In this document: positions 28,271-37,761 of the stretch, piece by piece | How the letters are laid out: every line of letters begins with the position of its first letter | Position numbering within the stretch: position 1 is the first letter of the stretch | DNA from: Telluria aromaticivorans | Lineage (GTDB): Bacteria; Pseudomonadota; Gammaproteobacteria; Burkholderiales; Burkholderiaceae_D | Length of the DNA: 64,000 nucleotides | Direction of reading: 5' to 3' | Assembly (NCBI RefSeq): GCF_013003915.1 | Contig: NZ_JABAIV010000002.1 | Location: forward strand, 682,001 to 746,000 | Made by a program: the position numbers and the translations under genes | Notes under the pieces: model-generated | What the model was told of the DNA's origin: nothing | What the model saw: the letters and a program-made list of their open reading frames with translations, nothing else | Database searches by the model: none

Positions 28271-28718
28271 TCTCGACCTCGAAGTCCAGTACGCCGACAC
28301 GCGCCTCGAGAAAGAGCTGACCGAAGAGATGCTGCAGCGCTGGGTGCAGGCGGCGCTGCTCGGCCCCGCCGAGCTGACCATCCGCTTCGTCGACGCGGAA
28401 GAAGGCCAGACCCTGAACCGCACCTACCGTGGCAAGGACTACGCGACCAATGTCCTCACCTTCGCCTATAACGAAGGCGAAGAGCTGGGCGCCGAGGACC
28501 CGACCCAGGCCGACATCATCCTGTGCACCGACGTGCTGCAGCGCGAAGCCGACGAGCAGAAGAAGACGGTGGAGGAGCATGCGGCCCACCTGGTGGTGCA
28601 CGGCGTGCTGCACGCCCAGGGCTATGACCACGACCACGACGAAGAAGCCGAGGAAATGGAACAGTTCGAGCGCGACATCATGGAAGTGCTGGGGTATCCG
28701 GATCCGTATTCGGATTGA
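28251..28718 (+). CDS. ybeY: endoribonuclease / rRNA maturation factor YbeY
   Basis: Of 155 aa. Zinc motif [11 protein letters not shown] ([11 protein letters not shown]) and the preceding TNVLTFAYN block identify the family; it processes the 3' end of 16S rRNA and acts in ribosome quality control. ATG 28251 lies inside the end of phoH. Followed after 11 bp by a palindromic repeat. Confidence 0.96.
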   Translation: MQEKKHNLDLEVQYADTRLEKELTEEMLQRWVQAALLGPAELTIRFVDAEEGQTLNRTYRGKDYATNVLTFAYNEGEELGAEDPTQADIILCTDVLQREADEQKKTVEEHAAHLVVHGVLHAQGYDHDHDEEAEEMEQFERDIMEVLGYPDPYSD

Positions 28719-28729
28719 CCTCTGCTTTT

Positions 28730-28862
28730 GTAGGGTGGGCAGGTTTCCTGCCCACGCGGTCAAACGGCGTTAGCACGGACGCGATGCGGGTTCTCCTGCG
28801 CTAACTATCACCGCGTGGGGTAACCGGGGCCAGTGGGCCGGGTTACAAGCCGCCCACCCTAC
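28730..28862. repeat. dispersed two-hairpin palindromic element, copy 4
   Basis: 133 bp from GTAGGGTGGGC to GCCCACCCTAC. Left hairpin GGGCAGGTTTCCTGCCC. The core has TTAGCACGGACGCGATGCGGG and CTAACTATCACCGCGTGGGG, like copies 1 and 8; the right arm is extended by an inner palindrome GTAACC...GGTTAC. It lies between tandem genes ybeY and corC. Confidence 0.9.
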
Positions 28863-28951
28863 GAAAACCAGCTCAGCAGCGGCACCCGAATTCAGCCCTA
28901 CGCCCTTTTGGTGTATCCTATACCCATCGCAACAACGGCTTCACGCCAACT

Positions 28952-29830
28952 ATGCCCGAGTATCCCAGTGACGTCCGATCGGACGCCAAACCCCACCGGT
29001 CGCTGTTTGAACGGCTGACCGCACTGATTTCCCCCGAACCTGAAAATCGCGCAGAACTCCTCGAAGTGCTGCACGAAGCCCACGAACGCAACCTGATCGA
29101 TGCCGACGCACTCTCGATGATCGAGGGCGTGTTCCAGGTATCCGACCTGTCCGTGCGCGACATCATGGTCCCGCGTTCCCAGATGGACGTCATCGACATC
29201 ACCAAACCCATCGAGGAATGGCTGCCGATCGTGATGGAGACGCAACACTCGCGCTTTCCTGCCATCGAGGGCGAACGCGACAAGGTGGTCGGCATCCTGC
29301 TGGCCAAGGACCTGCTGCGCTACTACGCCGAAGAATCCTTCGACGTGCGCGCCATGCTGCGCCCTGCCATCTTCATCCCGGAATCGAAGCGCCTGAACGT
29401 GCTGCTGCGCGATTTCCGCGCCAACCACAACCACATGGCCATCGTCGTCGACGAGTACAGCGGCGTGGCCGGCCTGATCACCATCGAGGACGTGCTCGAG
29501 CAGATCGTCGGCGACATCGAGGACGAATACGACTTCGACGAAGAAGAAGACAACGTCCTGTCGATCAAGGAAGGCCAGCTCGGCCTGCGCTGGCGCGTCA
29601 AGGCGCTGACCGAGATCGAGCAGTTCAATGAAGAGATCGGCGCCAACCTGTCCGAGGACGACGCCGACACCATCGGCGGCCTGGTGGCCAGCCACCTGGG
29701 CCGCATGCCGCACAAGGGTGAAGTCTTCGACCTGGAGGGCCTGCGCTTCGAGGTGCTGCGCGCCGACGCGCGCCAGATCCACGTTTTACTCGTCGAAAAG
29801 CTGCCTTACGCCCAGGACGACCGCGACTGA
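28952..29830 (+). CDS. corC: CorC/TlyC family CBS-domain transporter accessory protein
   Basis: Of 292 aa. Two CBS domains (about 68-190) around VRDIMVPRSQMDVIDI and FRANHNHMAIVVDEYSGVAGLITIEDVLEQIVGDIEDE, then a CorC_HlyC domain (about 205-285). Named for Mg2+/Co2+ efflux phenotype; no membrane segments, so it works at the inner face. A copy of the palindromic repeat separates it from ybeY. It is followed by lnt after 12 bp. Confidence 0.93.
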   Translation: MPEYPSDVRSDAKPHRSLFERLTALISPEPENRAELLEVLHEAHERNLIDADALSMIEGVFQVSDLSVRDIMVPRSQMDVIDITKPIEEWLPIVMETQHSRFPAIEGERDKVVGILLAKDLLRYYAEESFDVRAMLRPAIFIPESKRLNVLLRDFRANHNHMAIVVDEYSGVAGLITIEDVLEQIVGDIEDEYDFDEEEDNVLSIKEGQLGLRWRVKALTEIEQFNEEIGANLSEDDADTIGGLVASHLGRMPHKGEVFDLEGLRFEVLRADARQIHVLLVEKLPYAQDDRD

Positions 29831-29842
29831 TTAGGCCCTCTA

Positions 29843-31405
29843 ATGCTGCGCCAACGTACCAAACCCCTTATTGCTGATCCGGTCGCACGTCCCGCCACGC
29901 CCTCGCCCAAAGCGCTGGTACTGATGGCGCTTGCCGGCGCCCTCTCCCTGTTCTCGTTCGAACCCTTCGGCTGGTGGCCGGTGCAGTTCCTGGCGCTCGC
30001 CTATTTCTTCTACCGGGTCGGCGTCGAGAACTCGCCGCGCCATGGCCTGTTCCTCGGCTGGGCGTTCGGCTTCGGCTGGTCGGTGGCCGGCATGCACTGG
30101 CTGTACATTGCCGTGACCCGTTTCGGCGGCCTGCCCGCCATCCTCGGCGCGATTTCCATCGCCCTGCTGGGCCTGTACATGGGCCTGTTCGGCGCCTTTG
30201 CCGGCGGCGCCGCGAGCTGGCTGCGCCGCAAATGGTCGCTGCCGGTGACTGCCTTCGTGCTGCTGGCACTGCCCGCCACCTGGGGCGTGTCGGAATGGCT
30301 GCGCGGCTGGGTGTTTACCGGCTTCCCGTGGGCTTCCTCGGGCTACGCCCACAACGTCTCGCCCCTTGGTGGCTATGCGCCTTTGGTGGGCGTGTACGGC
30401 GTCGGCGTCGCCGCCGCCGTGTGCGCGGGCTGCCTGGCCATGCTCACCCAGCGCAAACGGCGCTGGCATGTCCTTGGCCTGCTCGCCACGGTCATGGCGG
30501 CCGGATTCGGCCTGAAGCAAATCCACTGGACCCAGGACGTCGGCCAGCCCGTGACGGTACGCCTGCTGCAGGGCGACGTGCGCCAGGACCAGAAATTCGA
30601 CGCCGCCTACCTGGTGGACATCATCGAACGCTACCGCGGCATGATCACGGCGGCGCCGGCCGACCTGATCGCCACGCCGGAAACCGCGATCCCGGTCACG
30701 CCCTACCAGCTTCCCGACGACTACCTGGCTGCGCTGCAGGGCTTCGCAGTCCAGACCCGCAGCCACCTGATGCTCGGCATCCCGATGATGGACAGCCCGA
30801 CCCAGTATGCGAACAGCGTCATCGCCTTCGGTCCGGGAGCCGCACCTTACCGATACGACAAGCATCACCTTGTGCCCTTCGGCGAATTCATCCCGCCAGG
30901 CTTCCGCTGGTTTACCGATTTGATGAACATCCCGCTGGGCGACCAGACCCGCGGCAAGGCCCTGCAGGCGCCCTTCCCGGTCAAGGACCAGCTGGTGCTG
31001 CCGAATGTCTGCTACGAGGACGCCTTCGGCGAAGAGATCGCGGCCCAGCTGCGCAATGCGCCGAAGCCGGCGACACTGCTGCTGAACGTGTCGAACCTGG
31101 CCTGGTATGGCGAATCGGTGGCGATCCCGCAGCACCTGCAAATTTCGCAGATGCGTTCGATCGAAACCGGCCGCCCGATGCTGCGCTCGACGAATAACGG
31201 CGCCACCGCCATCATCGACGCACGCGGGAACATCGTGCAGCAGCTGCCCTTCTACGGCCGCGGCGTACTGACCGCCACGGTGCGCGGCACCGAAGGGTTC
31301 ACGCCGTATATCCGCTTCGGTAACCTGGCTTTCCTGCTGCTCGGCGCACTGATGCTGGGTGGCGCGTGGTTCGCCGGCCGGCGTTTCCGCAGTCGTAAAC
31401 CGTAG
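29843..31405 (+). CDS. lnt: apolipoprotein N-acyltransferase Lnt
   Basis: Adds the third acyl chain to the N-terminal Cys of lipoproteins in the inner membrane. Of 520 aa. Several N-terminal membrane segments (about 25-200), then a nitrilase-fold domain with catalytic triad visible as Glu in ATPETAIPV, Lys in YDKHHLVPFGEF and Cys in LPNVCYEDAFGEE. A final membrane segment closes the protein. The stop codon TAG (31403-31405) is part of the left arm GTAGCGTGGGC of a palindromic repeat, so the element probably redefined the C-terminus. Confidence 0.96.
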   Translation: MLRQRTKPLIADPVARPATPSPKALVLMALAGALSLFSFEPFGWWPVQFLALAYFFYRVGVENSPRHGLFLGWAFGFGWSVAGMHWLYIAVTRFGGLPAILGAISIALLGLYMGLFGAFAGGAASWLRRKWSLPVTAFVLLALPATWGVSEWLRGWVFTGFPWASSGYAHNVSPLGGYAPLVGVYGVGVAAAVCAGCLAMLTQRKRRWHVLGLLATVMAAGFGLKQIHWTQDVGQPVTVRLLQGDVRQDQKFDAAYLVDIIERYRGMITAAPADLIATPETAIPVTPYQLPDDYLAALQGFAVQTRSHLMLGIPMMDSPTQYANSVIAFGPGAAPYRYDKHHLVPFGEFIPPGFRWFTDLMNIPLGDQTRGKALQAPFPVKDQLVLPNVCYEDAFGEEIAAQLRNAPKPATLLLNVSNLAWYGESVAIPQHLQISQMRSIETGRPMLRSTNNGATAIIDARGNIVQQLPFYGRGVLTATVRGTEGFTPYIRFGNLAFLLLGALMLGGAWFAGRRFRSRKP

Positions 31406-31513
31406 CGTGGGCGGCTTCGCCGCCCACGCGGTGATTGTTGGCAGCAGGATCATCGAGCCCGTGATCGGAGCCGATAACGATCACCGCGTGGGCGGGATAC
31501 CCGCCCACCCTAC
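31402..31513. repeat. dispersed two-hairpin palindromic element, copy 5
   Basis: 112 bp from GTAGCGTGGGC to GCCCACCCTAC. Left hairpin GGGCGGCTTCGCCGCCC, right hairpin GGGCGGGATACCCGCCC. The core is its own type (palindromic CGATCAC... and TATCGGCTCCG-like). It overlaps the lnt stop codon and precedes glyQ. Confidence 0.88.
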
Positions 31514-31639
31514 GAAAAACTCCCTTATTCGAACGGCTGAGCTGAATCGCTCCCCAGCGTCCCGCCAAAATTCAGTAGAATTAGTCATTTGGCAAATTAA
31601 CCGTGTCTGCGGCTTCATCCCCGCGCCGCCCCCTACAAG

Positions 31640-32575
31640 ATGCTCACATTCCAACAAATCATCCTGACCCTGCAATCCTATTGGGACAAGCAGGGCTGCG
31701 CACTGCTGCAGCCTTACGACATGGAAGTCGGCGCCGGCACCTTCCACACCGGTACCTTCCTGCGCGCGATCGGCCCCGAGCCGTGGCGCGCCGCCTACGT
31801 GCAGCCGTCGCGCCGCCCGAAGGACGGCCGCTATGGCGAGAACCCGAACCGCCTGCAGCACTACTACCAGTTCCAGGTGGTGCTGAAACCGGCGCCGGAA
31901 AACATCCTCGAGCTCTACCTCGGTTCGCTCGAGGCGCTGGGCCTGGACCTGAAGAAGAACGACGTGCGCTTCGTCGAGGACGACTGGGAAAGCCCGACCC
32001 TGGGCGCCTGGGGCCTGGGCTGGGAAGTCTGGCTCAACGGCATGGAGGTCACGCAGTTCACCTATTTCCAGCAGGTCGGCGGCCTCGATTGCAAGCCCGT
32101 GCTGGGCGAGATCACCTATGGCGTCGAGCGCCTGGCGATGTACCTGCAGGGCGTCGAGAACGTGTATGACCTGGTCTGGACTACGTGGGAAGAGAACGGT
32201 GCGGCCGGCGAACCGGAGACCAAGACGCTGAAATACGGCGACGTCTTCCACCAGAACGAAGTCGAGCAGTCGACCTACAACTTCGAGCACGCCAATACCG
32301 AGCTGCTGTTCCAGGCCTTCGCCAATCACGAATCCGAGGCCAAGCGCCTGGTCGAACTGGCGCTGACCCTGCCGGCCTACGAGCAGATCATGAAGGCTTC
32401 GCACAGCTTCAACATGCTCGACGCACGCGGCGCCATTTCCGTGACCGAGCGCGCCGCCTATATCGGCCGCGTGCGCACGCTGTCGCGCCTCGTGGCGCAG
32501 GCCTATTACGACTCGCGCGAGAAGCTCGGCTTCCCGATGCTGCCGACCGTACCCGCCGACCAAGCCGCCGCTTAA
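31640..32575 (+). CDS. glyQ: glycyl-tRNA synthetase alpha subunit
   Basis: Class II aminoacyl-tRNA synthetase catalytic subunit; works as alpha2beta2 with GlyS. Of 311 aa. [46 protein letters not shown] is the unmistakable N-terminus; motif 2 and 3 lie in [23 protein letters not shown] and [16 protein letters not shown] at 31640, 27 bp gap to glyS. Confidence 0.98.
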   Translation: MLTFQQIILTLQSYWDKQGCALLQPYDMEVGAGTFHTGTFLRAIGPEPWRAAYVQPSRRPKDGRYGENPNRLQHYYQFQVVLKPAPENILELYLGSLEALGLDLKKNDVRFVEDDWESPTLGAWGLGWEVWLNGMEVTQFTYFQQVGGLDCKPVLGEITYGVERLAMYLQGVENVYDLVWTTWEENGAAGEPETKTLKYGDVFHQNEVEQSTYNFEHANTELLFQAFANHESEAKRLVELALTLPAYEQIMKASHSFNMLDARGAISVTERAAYIGRVRTLSRLVAQAYYDSREKLGFPMLPTVPADQAAA

Positions 32576-32602
32576 GCCGACCGGAATAGAACAGAACACA
32601 CC

Positions 32603-34690
32603 ATGAACCAGACTCTCCTCGTCGAAATCCAGACCGAAGAACTGCCGCCGAAAGCGCTCGTCAAACTCGGCGCCGCTTTTGCGAACGGCATTGCCAACGG
32701 CCTGAAGGCGCGCGATTTCCTCGCGCTTGATAGCGTCGTCACGCCTCACGCCACCCCGCGCCGCCTGGCGGTGACCATCACGAATGTAGCAGCCACCTCG
32801 CCCGACAAATCCATGCGCGAAAAGGTGCTGCCGGTGAGCGTCGCGCTGGACAAGGACGGCAACCCGAGCGCGCCGCTGGCCAAGAAGCTGGCAGCGCTGG
32901 GCTTCCCGGACCTAGGAGTAGCCGACCTCGAACGCGCCCAGGACGGCAAGGCAGAATCCTTCTTCTATACCTACACCGCAAGCGGCAGCGCCCTTGCCGG
33001 CGGCCTGCAAGACGTGCTGCTTGACGCGGTCGCCAAGCTGCCGATCCCGAAGCTCATGAGCTACCAGCGCCCTGACGGCGCCACCGTGCAGTTCGTGCGC
33101 CCGGTGCACCTGCTGCTCGCCCTGCACGGCGAACAGGTGCTGCCGCTCACGCTGCTGGGCCTCGACGCCGGCCGCCAGACCATGGGCCACCGCTTCCTGT
33201 CGCATGGCCAGGCCATCGCCATCCCGCACGCCGACAACTATGGCGCCGTGCTGGAAAGCGAAGGCAAGGTGATTTCAAGTGCCGAAGGCCGCAAGGAAAG
33301 CATCCGCCGCCAGCTGCTGGACAAAGCCGGCCTTGATAAGGTCCTGATGCCGGAATCGCTGCTGGATGAAGTGGCCGCGCTGGTCGAATGGCCGGTGGTC
33401 TACGAATGCCGCTTCGAGGACGAATTCCTGGCCGTGCCGCAGGAATGCCTGATCCTGACGATGCAAACCAATCAAAAGTATTTTGCGCTGACCGATGCCG
33501 CGGGCAAGCTGCGTTCGCGCTTCCTGATCGTCTCGAACATCGAGACAAGCGACCCGACCGCGATCGTCGGCGGCAACGAGCGTGTGGTGCGCCCGCGCCT
33601 GTCGGACGCCAAGTTCTTCTTCGAGCAGGACAAGAAGAAGACCCTGGAATCGCGCCTGCCGCTGCTGGCGAGCGTGGTCTACCACAACAAGCTGGGCACC
33701 CAGCTCGACCGCACCGAGCGCGTCACCATCCTGGCCACCAGCATCGCGCGCCGCCTTGGCTACGACGTGCCGCTGGCCGAACGCGGTGCACGCCTGGCCA
33801 AGGCCGACCTCCTGACCGACATGGTGGGCGAGTTCCCTGAGCTGCAAGGCATCATGGGCACCTATTACGCGCGCCACGATGGCGAGCACGAGGAAGTCGC
33901 CCTGGCCGCGTCCGAGCACTACCAGCCGCGCTTCGCCGGAGACACCCTGCCGTCGACCAACACCGGCCTCACCGCCGCGCTGGCCGACAAGCTCGAGACC
34001 CTGGTCGGCATCTGGGCCATCGGCCTGCAGCCGACCGGCGAGAAGGATCCGTTCGCACTGCGCCGCCACGCCCTGGGCGTGATGCGCATGCTGGTCGAGA
34101 AGCGCCTGCCGCTGTCGATTTCCGACTTGCTGGGTGAAGCGGTGGCCGTGTTCGAAGGACAAAGCGCTTTCAAGGATCCACGTGCGGAAGTCACAGCCTT
34201 CATGCTCGACCGCCTGCGCGGCATGCTGCGCGAGCGCGGCTTCTCGCCGAACGAAGTCGAAGCCGTGCTGGCCCAGAACCCGGACCGCGTCGACGACGTC
34301 GTCCAGCGCCTGGAAGCGGTGCAGGCCTTTGCCGCGCTGCCGGAATCCGCATCGCTGGCAGCCGCCAACAAGCGCATCACCAACATCCTGAAGAAGACCG
34401 AGGCCGCCATTGGCGAGGTCAAGCCGGAGCTGCTGAAGGAACAGGCCGAGAAGAACCTGGCCGCGGCGATTGCGCGCGTGCGCCCTGACGTCGATGCGGC
34501 GTTTGCGCGCGGCGACTTCACCGGCACGCTCAAGACCCTGGCCCAGTTGCGCGACGACGTCGACGCCTTCTTCAACGACGTGATGGTGATGGCCGACGAC
34601 CTCCTGCTCCGCAACAATCGCCTGGCGCTGTTGTCGCAGTTGCACGGCATGATGAATGGTGTCGCCGATATCTCGAAATTGGCGACGTAA
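32603..34690 (+). CDS. glyS: glycyl-tRNA synthetase beta subunit
   Basis: Of 695 aa, normal length. Begins [26 protein letters not shown], with HATPRRLAV and [13 protein letters not shown], the HD-like [23 protein letters not shown] region, and the C-terminal anticodon-binding part with [25 protein letters not shown]. It supplies tRNA recognition for GlyQ. Confidence 0.98.
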   Translation: MNQTLLVEIQTEELPPKALVKLGAAFANGIANGLKARDFLALDSVVTPHATPRRLAVTITNVAATSPDKSMREKVLPVSVALDKDGNPSAPLAKKLAALGFPDLGVADLERAQDGKAESFFYTYTASGSALAGGLQDVLLDAVAKLPIPKLMSYQRPDGATVQFVRPVHLLLALHGEQVLPLTLLGLDAGRQTMGHRFLSHGQAIAIPHADNYGAVLESEGKVISSAEGRKESIRRQLLDKAGLDKVLMPESLLDEVAALVEWPVVYECRFEDEFLAVPQECLILTMQTNQKYFALTDAAGKLRSRFLIVSNIETSDPTAIVGGNERVVRPRLSDAKFFFEQDKKKTLESRLPLLASVVYHNKLGTQLDRTERVTILATSIARRLGYDVPLAERGARLAKADLLTDMVGEFPELQGIMGTYYARHDGEHEEVALAASEHYQPRFAGDTLPSTNTGLTAALADKLETLVGIWAIGLQPTGEKDPFALRRHALGVMRMLVEKRLPLSISDLLGEAVAVFEGQSAFKDPRAEVTAFMLDRLRGMLRERGFSPNEVEAVLAQNPDRVDDVVQRLEAVQAFAALPESASLAAANKRITNILKKTEAAIGEVKPELLKEQAEKNLAAAIARVRPDVDAAFARGDFTGTLKTLAQLRDDVDAFFNDVMVMADDLLLRNNRLALLSQLHGMMNGVADISKLAT

Positions 34691-34708
34691 GCTGATAAGG
34701 TACGGGCC

Positions 34709-35263
34709 ATGAAGCTCATCATCCTGGACCGGGACGGGGTCATCAACCACGATTCGCCGGACTTCATCAAGTCGCCGGCGGAATGGATCCCCATTCCCGG
34801 CTCGCTTGAAGCGATCGCCCGCCTGAACCAGGCGGGCTACCGGGTCGTCGTCGCCTCGAACCAGTCCGGCATCGCCCGCGAGCTGTTCGACATGCCGACC
34901 CTGAACGCGATCCATCAAAAGCTGCATGCCAGCGCCCAGCTGGTGGGCGCCGACATCGACGCCATTTTCTTCTGTCCGCATGCCGCGATCGACAACTGCG
35001 ACTGCCGCAAGCCCAAGGCCGGCATGTTCGAAGAGATCAGCAAGCGCTTCAAGATGAACCTGAAGGGCGTTCCCACCGTGGGCGACTCGCTGCGCGATTT
35101 GCAGGCCGGCTTCATCATGGGCTGCGTGCCCTACCTGGTCCTGACCGGTAAGGGCGAGAAGACCCAGGCCACCGGCGGCCTGCCACCTGGCACCCAGGTC
35201 TTCCCCGACCTGGCCTCGATGGTGAATGCCTTCCTCAAGACCGCGGTACAGCGGCCAGAATAA
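34709..35263 (+). CDS. gmhB: D-glycero-beta-D-manno-heptose 1,7-bisphosphate 7-phosphatase
   Basis: Of 184 aa. HAD phosphatase: LDRDGVIN with the nucleophile Asp and acid Asp, VVVASNQSGIARE, zinc-site FFCPHAAIDNCDCRKPK, then VGDSLRDLQAG. Makes a precursor of ADP-heptose for the LPS inner core, the substrate added by WaaC elsewhere in this window. It is 18 bp after glyS and overlapping or abutting plsC. Confidence 0.95.
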   Translation: MKLIILDRDGVINHDSPDFIKSPAEWIPIPGSLEAIARLNQAGYRVVVASNQSGIARELFDMPTLNAIHQKLHASAQLVGADIDAIFFCPHAAIDNCDCRKPKAGMFEEISKRFKMNLKGVPTVGDSLRDLQAGFIMGCVPYLVLTGKGEKTQATGGLPPGTQVFPDLASMVNAFLKTAVQRPE

Positions 35264-35291
35264 CCAATACCGAATTCCGTCCGGAGCCCCT

Positions 35292-36032
35292 TTGCAAACC
35301 TTCACCCTGTTCCTGCGTTCCCTGCTCTTCAAGATCGTCATGATCGTGGCCACCGTCGTGTGGGCCTGTGTATGCTTCCTGGCCGCGCCGCTGCCCTACA
35401 ACAAACGCTTCTGGGTGACCTCGCGCTGGAATGTCTTCATGATCTGGTGTGCGAAGGTGATCTGCGGGATCCGCTACGAATTCAAGGGCTACGACAACCT
35501 GCCGGACAGCCCGGCCATCGTCCTGTCGAAGCACCAGTCGGCATGGGAAACGATCGCCCTGCTGCCGAACCTCACGCGCCCGCTGGTATTCGTCTTCAAG
35601 AAGGAGATCCTGTACATCCCCTTTTTCGGCTGGGCCATGGCGCTGCTGCGCATGATCCCGATCGACCGCAAGCAGGGCAAGAACGCCTTCGCCCACGTGG
35701 TCCGTCATGGCAAGCGCCGCCTCGCCGATGGCCAGTGGATCATCATGTTCCCCGAAGGGACCCGCATCCCGGTCGGCCAGAAGGGCAAGTACAAAAGCGG
35801 CGGTACGCGGCTGGCTGTCGAAACCCAAACCGTTGTCGTGCCGATCGCGCATAATTCAGGTGAATGCTGGCCGAAGAACTCGTTCATCAAACGCCCGGGA
35901 CTGATTACGGTCTCGATCGGCAAACCGATTTCGCCAGACAGTCACACCCCCGAGAGCATGATGCAAGAGGTCGAAAATTGGATAGAATCGGAAATGCGCG
36001 TCATTTCGCCCCACGTCTACAAAGGTGGCTGA
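35292..36032 (+). CDS. plsC: 1-acyl-sn-glycerol-3-phosphate acyltransferase (PlsC type)
   Basis: Second acylation in phosphatidic acid synthesis, at the inner membrane. Of 246 aa from a TTG start at 35292, preceded by CGGAG; an ATG at 35226 lies inside gmhB and would add an unmatched N-terminus. A membrane anchor covers about 6-35. Acyltransferase motif I reads KHQSAWE, that is His-x4-Glu rather than the usual His-x4-Asp; motif III is FPEGTRI and a late VPIAHNSGECW is present. The start is uncertain by about 20 residues. Confidence 0.9.
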   Translation: MQTFTLFLRSLLFKIVMIVATVVWACVCFLAAPLPYNKRFWVTSRWNVFMIWCAKVICGIRYEFKGYDNLPDSPAIVLSKHQSAWETIALLPNLTRPLVFVFKKEILYIPFFGWAMALLRMIPIDRKQGKNAFAHVVRHGKRRLADGQWIIMFPEGTRIPVGQKGKYKSGGTRLAVETQTVVVPIAHNSGECWPKNSFIKRPGLITVSIGKPISPDSHTPESMMQEVENWIESEMRVISPHVYKGG

Positions 36033-36076
36033 GCGAGGTCAGCGCCCAGATCAGGGATTTGCAAGCGCAGCAAGCC

Positions 36077-36979
36077 ATGACCTCCCCGAAGATCGACGGC
36101 CACCAGCTCGAGCTGTTTGCCCAGGAATTCTTCGCCGCGCTCAAGCCGGCGGATAAACCTGCGCCGCCGGCCCAGCACCTGTTCAAGGCGCCGCCCCCGG
36201 CGCCGCGCAACCTGCTTCCTTCCCCGCCCGTAGGGATGGACGAGCCGCCGCTCAAGCGCATCGTCCTCGGCGCCCACACCGTCGATTACGCCCTGCGCCG
36301 CTCCGCCCGCCGCTCGATCGGCTTCATGATCGACGACGACGGCCTGCGCGTGACCGCGCCCCGCCGCTGCGCCCAAGCCGACATCGACAACGCAATCCGC
36401 GCCAAGGGCCGCTGGATCCTCACCAAACTGCTCGAACGCGGCGAGCGCCGCGCCCAGCGCCAGGAACGCCTGCCGGTGGAATGGAAGGATGGCGCCCGCC
36501 TGCCCTATCTCGGTGGCGAGATCACCCTGCGCCTGGAAGAAGCCACGCGCAGCCACTGCGAATTCGACGCGGTGAATAACGAGCTGTGGATCGGCGTGGT
36601 GCCGGGGCTGTCGGAATGGCAGCTCAAGGAACGCGTCAAGCTGTGGTTCCAGGCCGAGTCCAGGCGCCTGTTCAAGGAGCGCCTCGACCACTTCGCGCCG
36701 CGCCTGGGCGTGAGCTATACCGCGTTTGCGCTGTCCTCGGCAGGTACGCGCTGGGGTTCATGCACGATTGAAGGGAATATCCGCCTGAACTGGCGGCTGG
36801 TGCACTATCCGCTGTCGCTGGTCGACTACGTCGTGGCGCACGAACTGGCGCACCTGCGCGAGATGAACCACAGCCCCGCGTTCTGGGCCACGGTGGGCGA
36901 GGTGTATCCGGATTATGACGGGGCGCGGCTGGCGCTGCGCAAGCGCTCGCATGAGATGCCGGTGTTGTTTACCGACTAG
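36077..36979 (+). CDS. SprT/YgjP-like zinc metallopeptidase (DUF45)
   Basis: Of 300 aa. First ATG with homology (MTSPKIDGHQLELF) at 36077; the ribosome site is weak and the frame is open upstream, so the start is uncertain. A Pro-rich N-terminal section (about 20-60) precedes the DUF45 core: TRWGSCTIEGNIRLNWRLV, then YVVAHELAHLREMNHSPAFW with the HExxH zinc motif and third His. Peptidase activity of the family is little characterised. Follows plsC after 44 bp, probably cotranscribed. Confidence 0.88.
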   Translation: MTSPKIDGHQLELFAQEFFAALKPADKPAPPAQHLFKAPPPAPRNLLPSPPVGMDEPPLKRIVLGAHTVDYALRRSARRSIGFMIDDDGLRVTAPRRCAQADIDNAIRAKGRWILTKLLERGERRAQRQERLPVEWKDGARLPYLGGEITLRLEEATRSHCEFDAVNNELWIGVVPGLSEWQLKERVKLWFQAESRRLFKERLDHFAPRLGVSYTAFALSSAGTRWGSCTIEGNIRLNWRLVHYPLSLVDYVVAHELAHLREMNHSPAFWATVGEVYPDYDGARLALRKRSHEMPVLFTD

Positions 36980-37036
36980 CCGATCCATCGGGGAAAGCCG
37001 GTGCCATTAACGGATTAATGGGATCTGTCGTGACCC

Positions 37037-37164
37037 GTAGGGTGGGCAGGGTAATTTCGGGCAATGCCCGGAATTACGCCCACGCGTTCAAATTACGGTA
37101 CTGCAGCCCGTGCGGCTATTCAACCGCTAGCTATCACCGCGTGGGCAGAATCTGCCCACCCTAC
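37037..37164. repeat. dispersed two-hairpin palindromic element, copy 6
   Basis: 128 bp from GTAGGGTGGGC to GCCCACCCTAC. The left arm contains GGGTAATTTCGGGCAATGCCCGGAATTACGCCC-like nested pairing; right hairpin GTGGGCAGAATCTGCCCAC. The core GCAGCCCGTGCGGCTATTCAA is shared with copy 2. Its right end CCCTA supplies the TAG stop of the convergent minus-strand gene at 37161-37163. Confidence 0.9.
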
Positions 37165-37712
37165 AACAGCGAATCCCGCCTCGCTGCCGCCAACTCCTTC
37201 ATCGCCTCCAGCTGCACCTCCGACAGACACCGGTACGGAATCGGCAGCGTCCCGCGCTTCAGCACCATCATGAACCCGCGCGAATACGTACGCACCCCGA
37301 TCACGTCTTCCCAGCCGATCAGCGTGACGCCACCGCTGGTGCGCACGATGCCGTGCTGGTCGATGGTGAATTCATAGGTGCGGCGGCCGCGGCCGAGCAG
37401 GACGAAATGCAGGGCCGCACTCAGGGTGCTCTTGAAGCGCAGGTAGAGGCTGGCTGGCCAGCGGATGCGGCGGCGGCGGATCAGGAAGCCGCCGTGCTGC
37501 CACATGAAGCTGAGGTATTCGCCCAGCGTGTAGCGCACGAAAAAATGCAGTTCGGATAAGGGGACTGGTAGAGCAGCGGAAAGCGGAACCGGCAGGTCCA
37601 CAGGGCCGTCACTCACGGGCACGTGCAGCAGCTTGTCGTCGGCCTGCTGTTGTACCAGCATGGCGACAGGCTTGTTGCTGTTGACGGGCCTCGGGTGATT
37701 AAACGACAACAT
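37161..37712 (-). CDS. YcxB-like domain protein, function unknown
   Basis: Of 183 aa. Two ATGs are possible (37718 and 37712); AAGGGG lies six bases before the second and directly against the first, so 37712 is preferred. Contains TLGEYLSFMWQHGGFLIRRRRIRWPASLYLRFKSTLSAALHFVLLGRG and YEFTIDQHGIVRTSGGVTLIGWEDVIGVRTYSRGFMMVLKRGTLPIPYRCL, a C-terminal PH-like half as in YcxB-type proteins. Some hydrophobicity around residue 85-105 but no clear membrane pair. Its TAG stop falls in the palindromic element. Confidence 0.65.
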   Translation of the reverse strand: MLSFNHPRPVNSNKPVAMLVQQQADDKLLHVPVSDGPVDLPVPLSAALPVPLSELHFFVRYTLGEYLSFMWQHGGFLIRRRRIRWPASLYLRFKSTLSAALHFVLLGRGRRTYEFTIDQHGIVRTSGGVTLIGWEDVIGVRTYSRGFMMVLKRGTLPIPYRCLSEVQLEAMKELAAARRDSLL

Positions 37713-37761
37713 ACGCATCCCCTTGTTATATCCGAGCTCGAACCCGGAATGGTAGCAAAAC

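Noticed and set aside
33275-35353. 692-codon minus-strand frame over glyS and gmhB
   Set aside because: Shadow of glyS and gmhB; no motif of its own.
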